NCBI RefSeq assembly: GCF_030816235.1
Contig: NZ_JAUSXT010000001.1
Span: 2,914,001-2,978,000, forward strand
Source: Microbacterium sp. W4I4
GTDB taxonomy: Bacteria > Actinomycetota > Actinomycetes > Actinomycetales > Microbacteriaceae
Length of the DNA: 64,000 nucleotides
Direction: 5' to 3'
Shown: one piece after another, positions 1-9,023 of the stretch
Layout: the number at the start of each line of letters is the position of its first letter
How positions within the stretch are numbered: position 1 is the first letter of the stretch
Notes under the pieces: model-generated
Told to the model about the DNA's origin: nothing
Database searches by the model: none
What the model saw: only the letters and a program-made list of their open reading frames with translations
Made by a program: the position numbers and the translations under genes

Positions 1-1
1 C

Positions 2-586
2 CCCGCCGTCGCGGATCTGACGGCGCGTTCCGGCTGGTTGCGGCTTCGCGGCGGGCACTCCCCGGCATCCGTCTTCGAGCAGTCGATGATCCTGACCCGC
101 GTCGAAGAGCACGAGACGGATTTCTCGGTCGTGGTCGACGCCGCGCCCACCTCGACCCGGGAGAGCGCCGGCATCGTCGCCTGGTACGACCGGTCGGGGT
201 GGATCCAGCTGCAGCTGACCTGGGATGCCGAGAACGGCAGGCATCTGCGCGTGGTCTCGCGTGACAGGAACCGGACGGTGCGCTCCGAGGCGATCATGGT
301 CGCGGACGGACTCGTGACGCTGCACGCACGACTGCGGGGGCCCGACCTCGTCTTCGCCTGGGTCGGAGCCGACGAGACCGAACACCCGATTCCGGGTGTG
401 CATCCGGCATGGACCCTCTCGGACGACCACGGGGACCGGCTGCGGTTCACCGGACTCTTCTTCGGCATCCGCGCGGACGATCTCGACGGACGCGGCTGGA
501 GCGCCGACTTCGATGACGCCACCGTCCGCTTCACCGAGCAAGAACACCATCGACTGATCTGCACGACTGACCGATTGCACGACTGA
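2..586 (+). CDS. GH43-family glycosidase, C-terminal part (5' end outside window)
   Basis: The frame is open from base 2, so the true start lies upstream and only about 194 C-terminal residues are visible. They resemble the concanavalin-like C-terminal module of GH43 beta-xylosidases and arabinofuranosidases: GWLRLRGG near the start, then SVFEQS, a long beta-rich stretch with GIVAWYD and WIQLQLTWD, and the ending GLFFGIRADDL...ADFDDATVRF. The catalytic propeller would be off the window, so substrate cannot be judged. The fit with the xylose and arabinose genes downstream supports a hemicellulose role. The family call rests on recognised sequence style and was not tested by a search. Confidence 0.75.
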   Translation, partial: PAVADLTARSGWLRLRGGHSPASVFEQSMILTRVEEHETDFSVVVDAAPTSTRESAGIVAWYDRSGWIQLQLTWDAENGRHLRVVSRDRNRTVRSEAIMVADGLVTLHARLRGPDLVFAWVGADETEHPIPGVHPAWTLSDDHGDRLRFTGLFFGIRADDLDGRGWSADFDDATVRFTEQEHHRLICTTDRLHD

Positions 587-648
587 CCGATTCGCACGAC
601 CATCATCCGCGCCGTCCGATCGATGACGCGGCCACGGAGGAGAGATCG

Positions 649-3600
649 ATGAAGATCCACGAACGACACAGCATCCGGCAGAGGATCGCCGCACTCGTCA
701 CCGGCGCGATCGTCCTGAGCGGGGCCCTGGTCGCCGCGCAGCCTGCGGTCGCGCCGCCGGCCGCAGCGGTCGAGCAGTCCCCGCCGGCGATCGCCCGGAC
801 CGTCAGCGACGCAGGATTCTCGCATCCGGGGATCGGGTTCAGCGCCGACAACCTCGAGAACATGCGCACGCAGGTGCTCGCCGGGGTGGACCCCTGGGCG
901 AGCTATTACGAGGCGATGACCGAGACGAAGTACGCGGCGCGCGACTTCCGGGCGGAGAACGCAGAACCGGGAACCGACACACCGAAGAACGACGCCTATG
1001 CAAGCGCGGGGATGCGGTCCAGTGCCTTGCGCGACAGCATCGGTGCGATGACACAGGCACTCGAGTACGTGGTCACGGGCGACGAGCAGTACCGGGCGAA
1101 CGCTCTGCACGTGCTGCGGACCTGGAGCAGCCTGGACCCGGCGAAGTACGCCTACTTCGGCGACGCGCACATCCACACCGGCGTTCCGCTCTACTACATG
1201 CTCATCGCCGCGGAGCTCATCCGCGGCACGGAGCCGGTCGGCGCCGACCTCGATGGCTACGATCTGAACTGGACGACGAACGACCAGCAGCGCATCGAGG
1301 ACAACCTCGTCCGTCCCGTGCTCTCGACCTTCCTCTACTCGAACAACAGGCTGTGGAACCAGCACCTCTACGGCGTGATCGGCATGGTCTCGGCCGCCAT
1401 CTTCCTCGACGACGCCGACCTGTACGCCGAACGCGTCGAATGGTTCACGGTCAACGCGGGCTACACCAGCGAGCACGACCTCTACGGTGGGAACGTCAAC
1501 GGTGCGCTCGCCTCGCTGTTCCGTGAGATTCCCGCCGATGATCCGGCGAACACGACCGGGCATTCCTTCATCCAGCACATGGAGATGCTTCGCGACCAGG
1601 CGCACGGCCAGGGTGATGTGGACATCCTCGTCGCGCTCGCCCGGATCGTCGACAGCCAGGGCACGAAGGTCGATCCGGTCGCCGGCACCGTGTCTGCGGC
1701 ATCGGATGCCGTCTCGCCCTACGCCTTCCTCGACGATCGCATCCTGAAGGGTGCCGACACCTTCTACGCCTTCATGATGGGCGAAGAGGTGCCTTACATC
1801 GCCGCGAACGAGGGCGGCACGCTCTCGCAGGCCTACCGCGGCAGGCTGCAGGACCCGCTCAGCGAGGCGTACCTGCAGTACCGCTACGCTGCCGGCGTCG
1901 ATGTCGACGAGGTCGCGCCGCACGTCGCCGAACTGTACGAGCAGCGGGACGGACCGCTGTACTACTACGGGACCGGAGTGCAGAACTTCTGGAACGACCG
2001 CGGATCGGACTACACCGGCGCCGAGTACTGGGTCGCATTCCCTTCGGATCTCGCGGATGTCGACGGCGCGGCCGCGCCGCTCGCAGACAGCGCCGAGCTC
2101 TCGGTGCGCGCTTTCGGCCAGCCGCTCGGTGACGGCGCGCAGCGAGCGCAGGACGACGACGGCACTGCCTTCATCCGTCTCGATGCCCAGGTGGACGACG
2201 CTCAGCTGGCCGTTCGTCGTGCCATCTGGGGTGATCGCGGCAAGACGTCGCTGATGGGCGTCAAGGTCCGCAGCGACGGGGTCGCGCGCCTGCAGGTGTC
2301 GCGCACCTCGATCGAGCAGCCCTTCGCCGAGATCGTCGTGCCGGACACCGGTGGCGCCTGGCGCTACGTCTGGCTGGATCTCGCCCTCGAGAAGACTCCG
2401 GGCGCGATCGGCGACAACATCGTGTTCCTGAAGGCCACGGGATCCGAGGCCCGGGTCGATGTCTCCGGAGTGCTGGCGCAGGCGAACGGCGTCCTCACGC
2501 CGCCGGTCTTCGCAGATGCGCCGGCGCTCGACGTCGTCGCCGTCGCCGGTGAGCGCTGGACGCGAGGCATCACCGTGACCGATGCCGGTGACGACCAGAT
2601 CTCACTGGCGCTGCAGAATGCTCCGTCCGGTGCCGCGCTCTCCGGGGGCGAGATCCGCTGGGAGCCGGAGGAGCCCGGCAGCGCGGACCTGGTCGTATCG
2701 GCTTCCGATGGGATGACCGTCACCGCATTGCCGATCCGTATCGAGATCGCCGCATCGCGCACTGCGGCCATCAGCGCATTCGACGGACGCATCGGCGAAC
2801 AGAGCGATTACACGTCGGCGAGCTGGGCGCGACTGTCCGACGCGCGTGCGGCGGCGACCCAGGGCATCGACGGTGCGGACTCCGCGCAGTTCGCGGCGCT
2901 GCTCGAGAACCTGCGCATTGCGGTGTCCGGGCTCGTGCAGCTCGATCCGCAGCTGTCCGACGGCACGCTCGACTACCGCGACCTGGTGACGGCCCCGCCG
3001 CTCACCGCGGCGCAGCTCGGTGCCCTCACCGACGGTGACAACCAGACCCATTGGGGCGACCAGCGCGTGCCCAGCATCGTGTTCGACTTCGGCGCGTCCT
3101 TCCGGATCAGTGCGCAGCGCATCGGCATCCAGGCCAGGGACACCTTCGCCAACCGGGCCGAGGGGACGAACGTCTACGGCTCGGACGACGGCGCGCACTG
3201 GACGCTGCTGACCGAGCATCCGAATGCCGGTCAGGACGCGGAGATCGAATGGATCGACGTGCTCGCGGACCAGCGGGACGCGAAGTTCCGCTTTCTGAAG
3301 TTCCAGGTCGATGCACCGGGTGTGCCGGCTGACCCGGCCTTCCCCGGGATCTGGAGCATCGCCGACATCCGCATCTCCGGATCGCGCAGCGAAGCCGTCG
3401 GATCGATGGACACGGTGTCGCTGTCCTCGCCGGATGCGATCGCGGGGCGCGTGGTGGCGGGCGATCGTCTCGAGGTGCATCTGGCGGGTCCCTCCGGGAA
3501 CACGGATGTGAAGGTGTCTGTGCTCGGAGCACCGGCCACGGTGACCTCGCCCTCCGCGGGGGAATGGTCGGCGACGACGACCGTGGCCGAGACGGTCGCG

Positions 3601-4446
3601 AAGGGGACGCCCGTCGGCATCTCCGTCTCGTTCACCACCCCCGCCGGAGCGACCGCGGATCCCATCTTCGCCACGACCGACGGCAGCAGGTTGTTCGTGT
3701 CGAGCGATGCCGGCCGTGTCGATGAGACGTTCCGTGAGGCCACGGTGCTGCGCCCGGACGGGGTCGTGGATGCCGCCTGGACGCAGTACACGGCGCGGAT
3801 GCTGGACGGCGATGCGGCCACGCACTCCGACACCCGGCTCAACTCCGGGGTCTACGGGAACGTCTGGGACTTCGGCGCGGCGACGAAGGTCTCGCTGACC
3901 GGTGCGGAGCTGCTCGTGCGGCAGGACGGCTACGGCATCTCGCGCATCGCCGACATGCGGCTGGAGGGCTCTGACGACATGCGGACGTGGACCCGGCTGA
4001 CGGCTCGGGCGCCGGAGAAGACGCTCGAATGGCAGCAGTGGCAGGTGGACGATGACACGGCCTTCCGATATGTGCGCATCGTCAACGGCCAGATCCTGAA
4101 CGTGGCCGAGCTCAACCTGTTCGGCAGCGTCGCCACCGTGCCGGCCTGGGATGCGGCCACCGTCTACGACACCGGCGATCGGGTGTTCCACACGGGAGCG
4201 ATCCACGTCGCGCAGTGGTGGACGAGGAACGAGGAGCCGGGGAGCACGGCGACCGGCGCCTGGATGGAGGAGGGTGCCGCCGTTCACGCCGCCGGTGAAG
4301 GGGTGCGCGAGTGGACGCGGTCCTGGGTGTACGACGACGGCGACACTGTCGCGCACGACGGGCGCACGTACCGGGCGAAGTGGTGGACGCGCAACCAGGA
4401 GCCGGGTGCGAAGAACGGGCCGTGGGAGGACCTGGGCACCTACTGA
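649..4446 (+). CDS. Secreted multidomain alginate-lyase-family polysaccharide lyase with discoidin and CBM5/12-like modules
   Basis: A 1265-residue exported protein. The start at 649 follows a GGAGG box. Residues 1-40 form a signal peptide (basic start, hydrophobic core, Ala-rich cleavage region). Residues about 70-430 look like the all-helical alginate lyase domain (PF05426 type), with NNRLWNQH at 232-239 matching the conserved Asn/His active-site strip. An Ig/cadherin-like segment lies near 620-715. Two F5/8 discoidin-like modules follow, around 790-930 and 1030-1160. The last 100 residues hold two CBM5/12-like repeats (WDAATVYDTGDRV and RSWVYDDGDTV, each followed by WWTRNxEPG). The substrate is unproven; an acidic polysaccharide such as a uronate polymer or glycosaminoglycan is likely. 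Its stop overlaps the start of the next gene. Confidence 0.75.
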   Translation: MKIHERHSIRQRIAALVTGAIVLSGALVAAQPAVAPPAAAVEQSPPAIARTVSDAGFSHPGIGFSADNLENMRTQVLAGVDPWASYYEAMTETKYAARDFRAENAEPGTDTPKNDAYASAGMRSSALRDSIGAMTQALEYVVTGDEQYRANALHVLRTWSSLDPAKYAYFGDAHIHTGVPLYYMLIAAELIRGTEPVGADLDGYDLNWTTNDQQRIEDNLVRPVLSTFLYSNNRLWNQHLYGVIGMVSAAIFLDDADLYAERVEWFTVNAGYTSEHDLYGGNVNGALASLFREIPADDPANTTGHSFIQHMEMLRDQAHGQGDVDILVALARIVDSQGTKVDPVAGTVSAASDAVSPYAFLDDRILKGADTFYAFMMGEEVPYIAANEGGTLSQAYRGRLQDPLSEAYLQYRYAAGVDVDEVAPHVAELYEQRDGPLYYYGTGVQNFWNDRGSDYTGAEYWVAFPSDLADVDGAAAPLADSAELSVRAFGQPLGDGAQRAQDDDGTAFIRLDAQVDDAQLAVRRAIWGDRGKTSLMGVKVRSDGVARLQVSRTSIEQPFAEIVVPDTGGAWRYVWLDLALEKTPGAIGDNIVFLKATGSEARVDVSGVLAQANGVLTPPVFADAPALDVVAVAGERWTRGITVTDAGDDQISLALQNAPSGAALSGGEIRWEPEEPGSADLVVSASDGMTVTALPIRIEIAASRTAAISAFDGRIGEQSDYTSASWARLSDARAAATQGIDGADSAQFAALLENLRIAVSGLVQLDPQLSDGTLDYRDLVTAPPLTAAQLGALTDGDNQTHWGDQRVPSIVFDFGASFRISAQRIGIQARDTFANRAEGTNVYGSDDGAHWTLLTEHPNAGQDAEIEWIDVLADQRDAKFRFLKFQVDAPGVPADPAFPGIWSIADIRISGSRSEAVGSMDTVSLSSPDAIAGRVVAGDRLEVHLAGPSGNTDVKVSVLGAPATVTSPSAGEWSATTTVAETVAKGTPVGISVSFTTPAGATADPIFATTDGSRLFVSSDAGRVDETFREATVLRPDGVVDAAWTQYTARMLDGDAATHSDTRLNSGVYGNVWDFGAATKVSLTGAELLVRQDGYGISRIADMRLEGSDDMRTWTRLTARAPEKTLEWQQWQVDDDTAFRYVRIVNGQILNVAELNLFGSVATVPAWDAATVYDTGDRVFHTGAIHVAQWWTRNEEPGSTATGAWMEEGAAVHAAGEGVREWTRSWVYDDGDTVAHDGRTYRAKWWTRNQEPGAKNGPWEDLGTY

Positions 4447-5255
4447 TGGCGAAGACGCATATCGTCCTGGTGCACGGGTGGGCGGGGTCGGCCGAGTCCT
4501 GGCGGCCGATCACCGCCGAACTGGAGGCCGTGGGCGGATACCGCGTGCACGCCGTGCGGCTGCCGGGTTCCCCGGGTTCCGCTTCCGCGCGGCCGCCGAC
4601 GATCCGAGCCGCCGCCGAAGAGCTCGCCGCGATGCTGTGCGGCATCGGTGAACCGGCCGTGCTCGTCGGACACTCGATGGGTGCTCAGGTGACGCTGCGT
4701 GCGCATGCGGCCCAACCCGCTGCGGTGCTGTCCGAGATCGTCGTGGACCCGGCGTACGGGGCATCCGATGACCGTGCGGCGATGACACGATGGGCGGAGC
4801 GGATCGCGTCGGCGGGGCACGTCGCGCTCAGGGAGTTCTTCGCAGCAGCGGGCGCCGGTCTGCAGGCGGCGGACCGGGCGGTGCTGCACGCGGACCTGCT
4901 CGCCACGCCGATTCCCGTGATCGTCTCATACCTGAGGTCGGAGTATCTCGACGCCGACGCGATCGGAGTGATGCCGGCATCCGCGCGAATCGCCGCGCGA
5001 CGCATCCGACCGGTGCTGACCGTGCTGTCCTCGATGGAGGGTGTGGAGCTGGATCGGGGGCTGCCGCATCCGCCAGGCTCACGGATGGATCTGTGGCTCG
5101 GACACGGTCACTTCCTGCACCTGAACAATCCGCGGAGATTCGCGCAGTCGATAGACGAATGGGTGCGTGATGAGGCGGGGCGGGTTCACACGGGGGCGGG
5201 GCCCGAGGAAGCCCGCACGATCACCTCGGTGGGCAGCACCACCGGCCCGTCATAG
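4446..5255 (+). CDS. Alpha/beta hydrolase
   Basis: The start is the ATG in TGATG, overlapping the stop of the lyase gene by one base, so the two are probably translationally coupled. The 269-residue protein has the alpha/beta-hydrolase layout: LVHGWAGSAESW oxyanion region at 8-19, nucleophile elbow GHSMGA with Ser77, and a C-terminal GHGHFLH that supplies the catalytic His. There is no signal peptide, so it is cytoplasmic. It may remove esters from sugars or act on an unrelated small molecule; the sequence does not say. The 3' end runs 70 bp into the convergent LacI gene, which is unusual. Confidence 0.8.
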   Translation: MAKTHIVLVHGWAGSAESWRPITAELEAVGGYRVHAVRLPGSPGSASARPPTIRAAAEELAAMLCGIGEPAVLVGHSMGAQVTLRAHAAQPAAVLSEIVVDPAYGASDDRAAMTRWAERIASAGHVALREFFAAAGAGLQAADRAVLHADLLATPIPVIVSYLRSEYLDADAIGVMPASARIAARRIRPVLTVLSSMEGVELDRGLPHPPGSRMDLWLGHGHFLHLNNPRRFAQSIDEWVRDEAGRVHTGAGPEEARTITSVGSTTGPS

Positions 5256-6271
5256 GGTTCGCCGACCGCGATCCGACCGGCGATCTCGCCGACCTCATGG
5301 AACGGAGCGCGCACGGTCGTGAGCGACGGGGTGAGGTCCGCGACGAGCTGCATATCGTCGAATCCGACGACCGAGACCTGACCCGGGATCGAGATCCCGG
5401 CCTCGCGCAGAGCACGGCAGACTCCGACCGCCATGATGTCGGTCTGGCACGTGATCGCCGTGACATCGGGACGAGACCCGATCAGCGCGAGGGCCGCGGA
5501 GGCCGCTTCCTCAGAGGTGTTCCCGCTGCGCACGGCGAGGGCCTCGTCGAGGTCGATTCCGGCATCGGCGAGCCCGTCGTGATAACCGAGGAATCTCTGG
5601 TGCGACGTGGTCATCTCGTCCAACGATCCGACGAAGGCGATTCGGCGGTGGCCGAGATCGGCGAGGTGTGCGATAGCCCCGCGCACGCCGCCCCGGTGGT
5701 CGTAATCGATCGACGCGATCTGAGGAAGATCCGGCAGCGCGGCTCGGCCGCACAGGATCAGTTGCGCCCCGACTCTGGCGAGCGTGTCGGCATACCGGGC
5801 AGCTCGCTGCTCGAACTCCTTCGTCGCCGGCGTCGATCCCACCAGCAGAACAGCCATGACGCGCTGTTCGCTGAGCGCCTCGATCAGCGCGGACTCGCGT
5901 TCGATGTCACCACCGGTGGTGCACATGGTGAAGAGGTGGCCGTTCGCCGTGGCGATGTCCTCGGCGCCACCTGCCATCGTGGCGAACGTCGGGCCGACCA
6001 TGATGCTCGAGATGAAGGCGATGCTGCGTCGGCCGACGCCCATCATCGACCGGGCCAGGCCGTTCACGACGTAGCCCAGCTCTTCGGCGGCGGCCACGAC
6101 CCGCGCATGGGCGGCCGTCTTTCCCGCCGAGCGTCCGGAGAGGGCTCGGGATGCCGTCGCGCGCGAGACACCGGCGAGGCGCGCGACATCCGCGAGGTTG
6201 GCTCCGCCCCCGCGCATCGGCCCCGGCGCTGCCCCTCGGCGCTCCGGAGCGCCTCCTGTCGTGATGCTCAC
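5186..6271 (-). CDS. LacI-family transcriptional regulator
   Basis: A 361-residue protein with the helix-turn-helix NLADVARLAGVSRATASRAL at about 25-44, followed by a periplasmic-binding-protein-like sensor domain ending in the LacI-typical VVGFDDMQLVADLTPSLTTV. A Gly/Ala/Pro-rich N-terminal tail of about 20 residues precedes the HTH. The start is GTG at 6271. It lacks a Shine-Dalgarno box, but TAGATT (6278-6283 on the complementary strand) sits 6 nt upstream, so the mRNA is probably leaderless. It is convergent with the hydrolase and may control the upstream lyase/hydrolase locus or the GH51 operon. No operator pair was recognised. Confidence 0.88.
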   Translation of the reverse strand: MSITTGGAPERRGAAPGPMRGGGANLADVARLAGVSRATASRALSGRSAGKTAAHARVVAAAEELGYVVNGLARSMMGVGRRSIAFISSIMVGPTFATMAGGAEDIATANGHLFTMCTTGGDIERESALIEALSEQRVMAVLLVGSTPATKEFEQRAARYADTLARVGAQLILCGRAALPDLPQIASIDYDHRGGVRGAIAHLADLGHRRIAFVGSLDEMTTSHQRFLGYHDGLADAGIDLDEALAVRSGNTSEEAASAALALIGSRPDVTAITCQTDIMAVGVCRALREAGISIPGQVSVVGFDDMQLVADLTPSLTTVRAPFHEVGEIAGRIAVGEPYDGPVVLPTEVIVRASSGPAPV

Positions 6272-6399
6272 AAGGCGAATCTACCGGGAGGATGACGCTT
6301 TCCCGGCGTTCCGCGCGGGCGTACCCGGTCGGAATCGCAACTAGTTCCGGATGGGCGGATCGCCACGGACGCCGGCCCGCGAGAATTGCGTCACCGGGT

Positions 6400-6464
6400 G
6401 AGAAACCGCATACCGCATGAGAAACCACTCCTCGCATGGTTTCTCATGCGGGGAGTGGTTTCTC
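6400..6464. repeat. Nested palindromic repeat A (GAGAAACC family)
   Basis: Intergenic, downstream of the GH51 stop. GAGAAACCACTCC (6419-6431) pairs perfectly with GGAGTGGTTTCTC (6452-6464) around an inner CGCATG/CATGCG stem. A competing perfect 12-bp stem is also possible: GCATGAGAAACC (6415-6426) with GGTTTCTCATGC (6438-6449). A further GAGAAACC copy lies at 6400-6407. It could act as a terminator; no T-run follows. Confidence 0.75.
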
Positions 6465-6495
6465 GCGACCGGCGGGGGCGGGGCGGGGCGGGAGG

Positions 6496-8020
6496 TCAGC
6501 CCAGCTCGATCACCGACCAGGACAGCGCGGGGAGGGTCGCGCGGACGGCGCCGTCGACGACCTCGGCTGCGGCCAGCGGCACCATGTGCACGGCATCCGG
6601 CGTCGCTTCGAGATTCGCCGTGTGGCGGTCGCCGCCCTCGGGGATCGTCAGGGTCTCGGCCTTCAGCACCCGCAGGTCGCCGAAGCCGTGCAGATCCACC
6701 GTCAGATCCGAAGCGTCGACCAGCGAGCGGTTGGCGACGAACACCACGACCCGTCCGGTTTCCTCGTCCCAGGTGGCCGCCGCATCCACGGCATCCACAT
6801 CGCCGTAGCGCTTCGTGCCGATCTGCGAGGCCGACACCGCGGTGCGGAGGATCCGTCCGCGTGCGAGGCGCGCCATGCGCTCGAACGGCCAGAAGCTCGT
6901 CTGACGCCACGCGGCACCGCCCTCTTCCGAACGGATCGGCGCGATCACGTTCACCAGCTGCGCCTGGTTGGCGATCTTCACCCGGTCGCCGTGGCGCAGC
7001 AGGCTGTTCAGGAATGTGCCCACGACCACGGCATCCGTCACTGAGTAGGTGTCCTCGATCAGCCGCGGGTGCGTGCGCCACGACTTGGAGACCTGGTGCG
7101 GCTGGTCCTCAGTGTCGAGGCCGGACTGGTACCAGACGTTCCACTCGTCGAACGAGATGTCGACCTGCTTGGTGTGCTTGCCCGCGGCCTTGACCGCGTC
7201 GATCGTCGAGACGACGCCGTCGATGAAGGCATCCATCTCCACCGCCTCGGCGAGGAACGACTCAGCGTCGCCGTCGTGCTCCTGGTAGTAGGCGTGCATC
7301 GAGATGTAGTCCACCTCGTCGTAGGCGTGCGTGAGCACCGTGTGCTCCCATGAGCCGAACGTCGGCATCCCGCGGTTCGAAGAACCCACCGCCACCAACT
7401 CGATCGAGTCGTCGACCAGCTTCATGGCCTTCGCCGTCTCCTGCGCCAGACGGCCGTACTCGTGTGCGGTCTTGTGACCGATCTGCCACGGGCCGTCCAG
7501 CTCGTTGCCCAGGCACCAGAGCTTGATGTCGAACGGGTCGGCGGCGCCGTTGGTGCGCCGCAGGTCGGACCAGTACGTGCCGCCCGGGTGGTTGGCGTAC
7601 TCGACCAGCGCGCGCGCCTCCTCGACGCCGCGGGTGCCGAGGTTGATGGCCTCCATGACCTCGACCTCCGCATCGCGCGCCCAGTCCACGAACTCGTGCA
7701 GTCCGAAGGCGTTGGTCTCCACGGTGTGCCAGGCGCCATCGATGCGCACCGGGCGGTCGGCCGCCGGGCCCACGCCGTCCTCCCAGCGGTAGCCGGACAC
7801 GAAGTTGCCGCCCGGATACCGGACGACGGTCGGGCCCATCTCCCGCACCAGCGCCAGCACGTCCTTGCGGAAGCCGCGCTCGTCAGCCTGGGGATGCCCG
7901 GGCTCGAAGATGCCGGTGTAGACGCAGCGTCCCATGTGCTCGACGAACGACCCGAACAGGCGTCGGGGTACGTCGGCGATGGTGAAGTCGCGGTCGATGG
8001 TGATGGCGGGCCTGAGACAT
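6496..8020 (-). CDS. Alpha-L-arabinofuranosidase, GH51, with apparent 1-nt frameshift near the start
   Basis: Removes terminal alpha-L-arabinofuranosyl groups from arabinan or arabinoxylan oligosaccharides, probably in the cytoplasm (no signal peptide). Counting from the internal Met at 7935, the acid/base Glu145 is in LWCLGNELDGPW and the nucleophile Glu264 in ISFDEWNVWY. The natural start should be ATG at 8020, which has an AAGGAG box 4 nt upstream and reads MSQAR. The family N-terminus ITIDRDFTIADVPRRLFGSFVEH follows only in a frame shifted by one, as if one extra C sits near 8004-8010. Starting at 7935 would lose about 28 conserved residues. It is the last gene of the importer operon, which suggests arabino-oligosaccharide use. 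Confidence 0.85.
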
Positions 8021-8053
8021 TGCTCTCCTTGTGGTGGGTCTCGGGGGTCGAAG

Positions 8054-8077
8054 GGCCGGCTCGCGGTCGAGCCGGCC
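8054..8077. other. Intra-operon hairpin upstream of GH51
   Basis: Perfect 10-bp stem GGCCGGCTCG / CGAGCCGGCC with a CGGT loop, in the gap between the second permease and the GH51 gene. It may stabilise the upstream mRNA 3' end or reduce read-through into the glycosidase. No T-run is visible on either strand. Confidence 0.6.
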
Positions 8078-8108
8078 GCTTCCTATCGGGGAAGGCCAGT
8101 CGCCCGGC

Positions 8109-9023
8109 CTACTGGCCGCCGAAGCCGCTGGTCGCGACTCCCTTGACGATCTGCTTCTGGAAGATGATGAACACGATGATCAGCGGCAGCGCCGCCAGCA
8201 CGGCCTGCGCCATGACCTGCGCGTACTGCACGCCATAGGCGCTGATCACGGTCTGCAGTCCCACCGGCAGCGTCATCAGGGTGGTGTCGTTGATGACGAG
8301 GAACGGCCAGAGGAAGTTGTTCCACGCGCCGATGAACACGAAGATCGCGACGGATGCCAGGATCGGCCGCGACAGCGGAAGCACGATCGACCAGAAGATG
8401 CGGAACCGGCTGGCGCCGTCTACGCGGGCGGCGTCCTCCAGCTCGATCGGGACCGCGTCGAAGAACTTCTTCAGGATGAACACCATCGCCGGAGCCACCA
8501 CCTGCGGCAGGATCAGGCCCCAGTGGGTGTCGATCATGTTGAACGCGAGCATCTCGTAGAACAGCGGGATGATCAGCACCTGCGGCGGCACCACGATCGA
8601 CGCGATGATCACGAAGAACAGCCAGCGCCGCCCGCGGAAGTCCAGACGCGAGAACGCGTAGGCCGCGCCCGCCGAGATGGCGACCGTGATCACGGTGATC
8701 GCGATCGAGGTGAGCAGGCTGTTCCACGCCCACACGTAGACGTTGCCCTGCGAGAGGATCGCCGTGAACGCGTCGCCGGTGATGCCGGTGGCGCCGATCC
8801 AGGAGGGGTCGCCGGACGCGGCATCCGTCTCGGTCTTGAAGGCGGTCGCGACCGCCCACAGGAACGGGAGCAGCCAGCCGATCGCGAGCAGCGCGAGGAT
8901 GACGAAGGCGGTCACGCGCAGCGGCGCGAACGGCTTCTGGCCCGGCAGGCGCAGTCGGTGCGCGCGTCGTGCGCGGGGAACGGTGACGGCCTGGGTCGGC
9001 GAGAGTGTTGCGGTGGTGGACAT
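8109..9023 (-). CDS. Carbohydrate ABC transporter permease (MalG type)
   Basis: A 304-residue inner-membrane subunit of a CUT1-type sugar importer. The cytoplasmic N-terminus has a basic RARRAHRLRLPG segment and is followed by a hydrophobic helix and about five more. The EAA loop, EDAARVDGASRFRIFWSIVLPL, lies in the second half and contacts the ATPase. The start ATG at 9023 shares one base with the stop of the partner permease, so the two are coupled. No ATPase gene is in this operon. CUT1 importers in actinobacteria often share an MsiK-type ATPase encoded elsewhere, which is the likely arrangement. Confidence 0.9.
   Translation of the reverse strand: MSTTATLSPTQAVTVPRARRAHRLRLPGQKPFAPLRVTAFVILALLAIGWLLPFLWAVATAFKTETDAASGDPSWIGATGITGDAFTAILSQGNVYVWAWNSLLTSIAITVITVAISAGAAYAFSRLDFRGRRWLFFVIIASIVVPPQVLIIPLFYEMLAFNMIDTHWGLILPQVVAPAMVFILKKFFDAVPIELEDAARVDGASRFRIFWSIVLPLSRPILASVAIFVFIGAWNNFLWPFLVINDTTLMTLPVGLQTVISAYGVQYAQVMAQAVLAALPLIIVFIIFQKQIVKGVATSGFGGQ

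Noticed and set aside
2602..4356. 584-codon open frame on the minus strand
   Set aside because: Shadow of the alginate-lyase-family gene; high-GC antisense frames stay open by composition.
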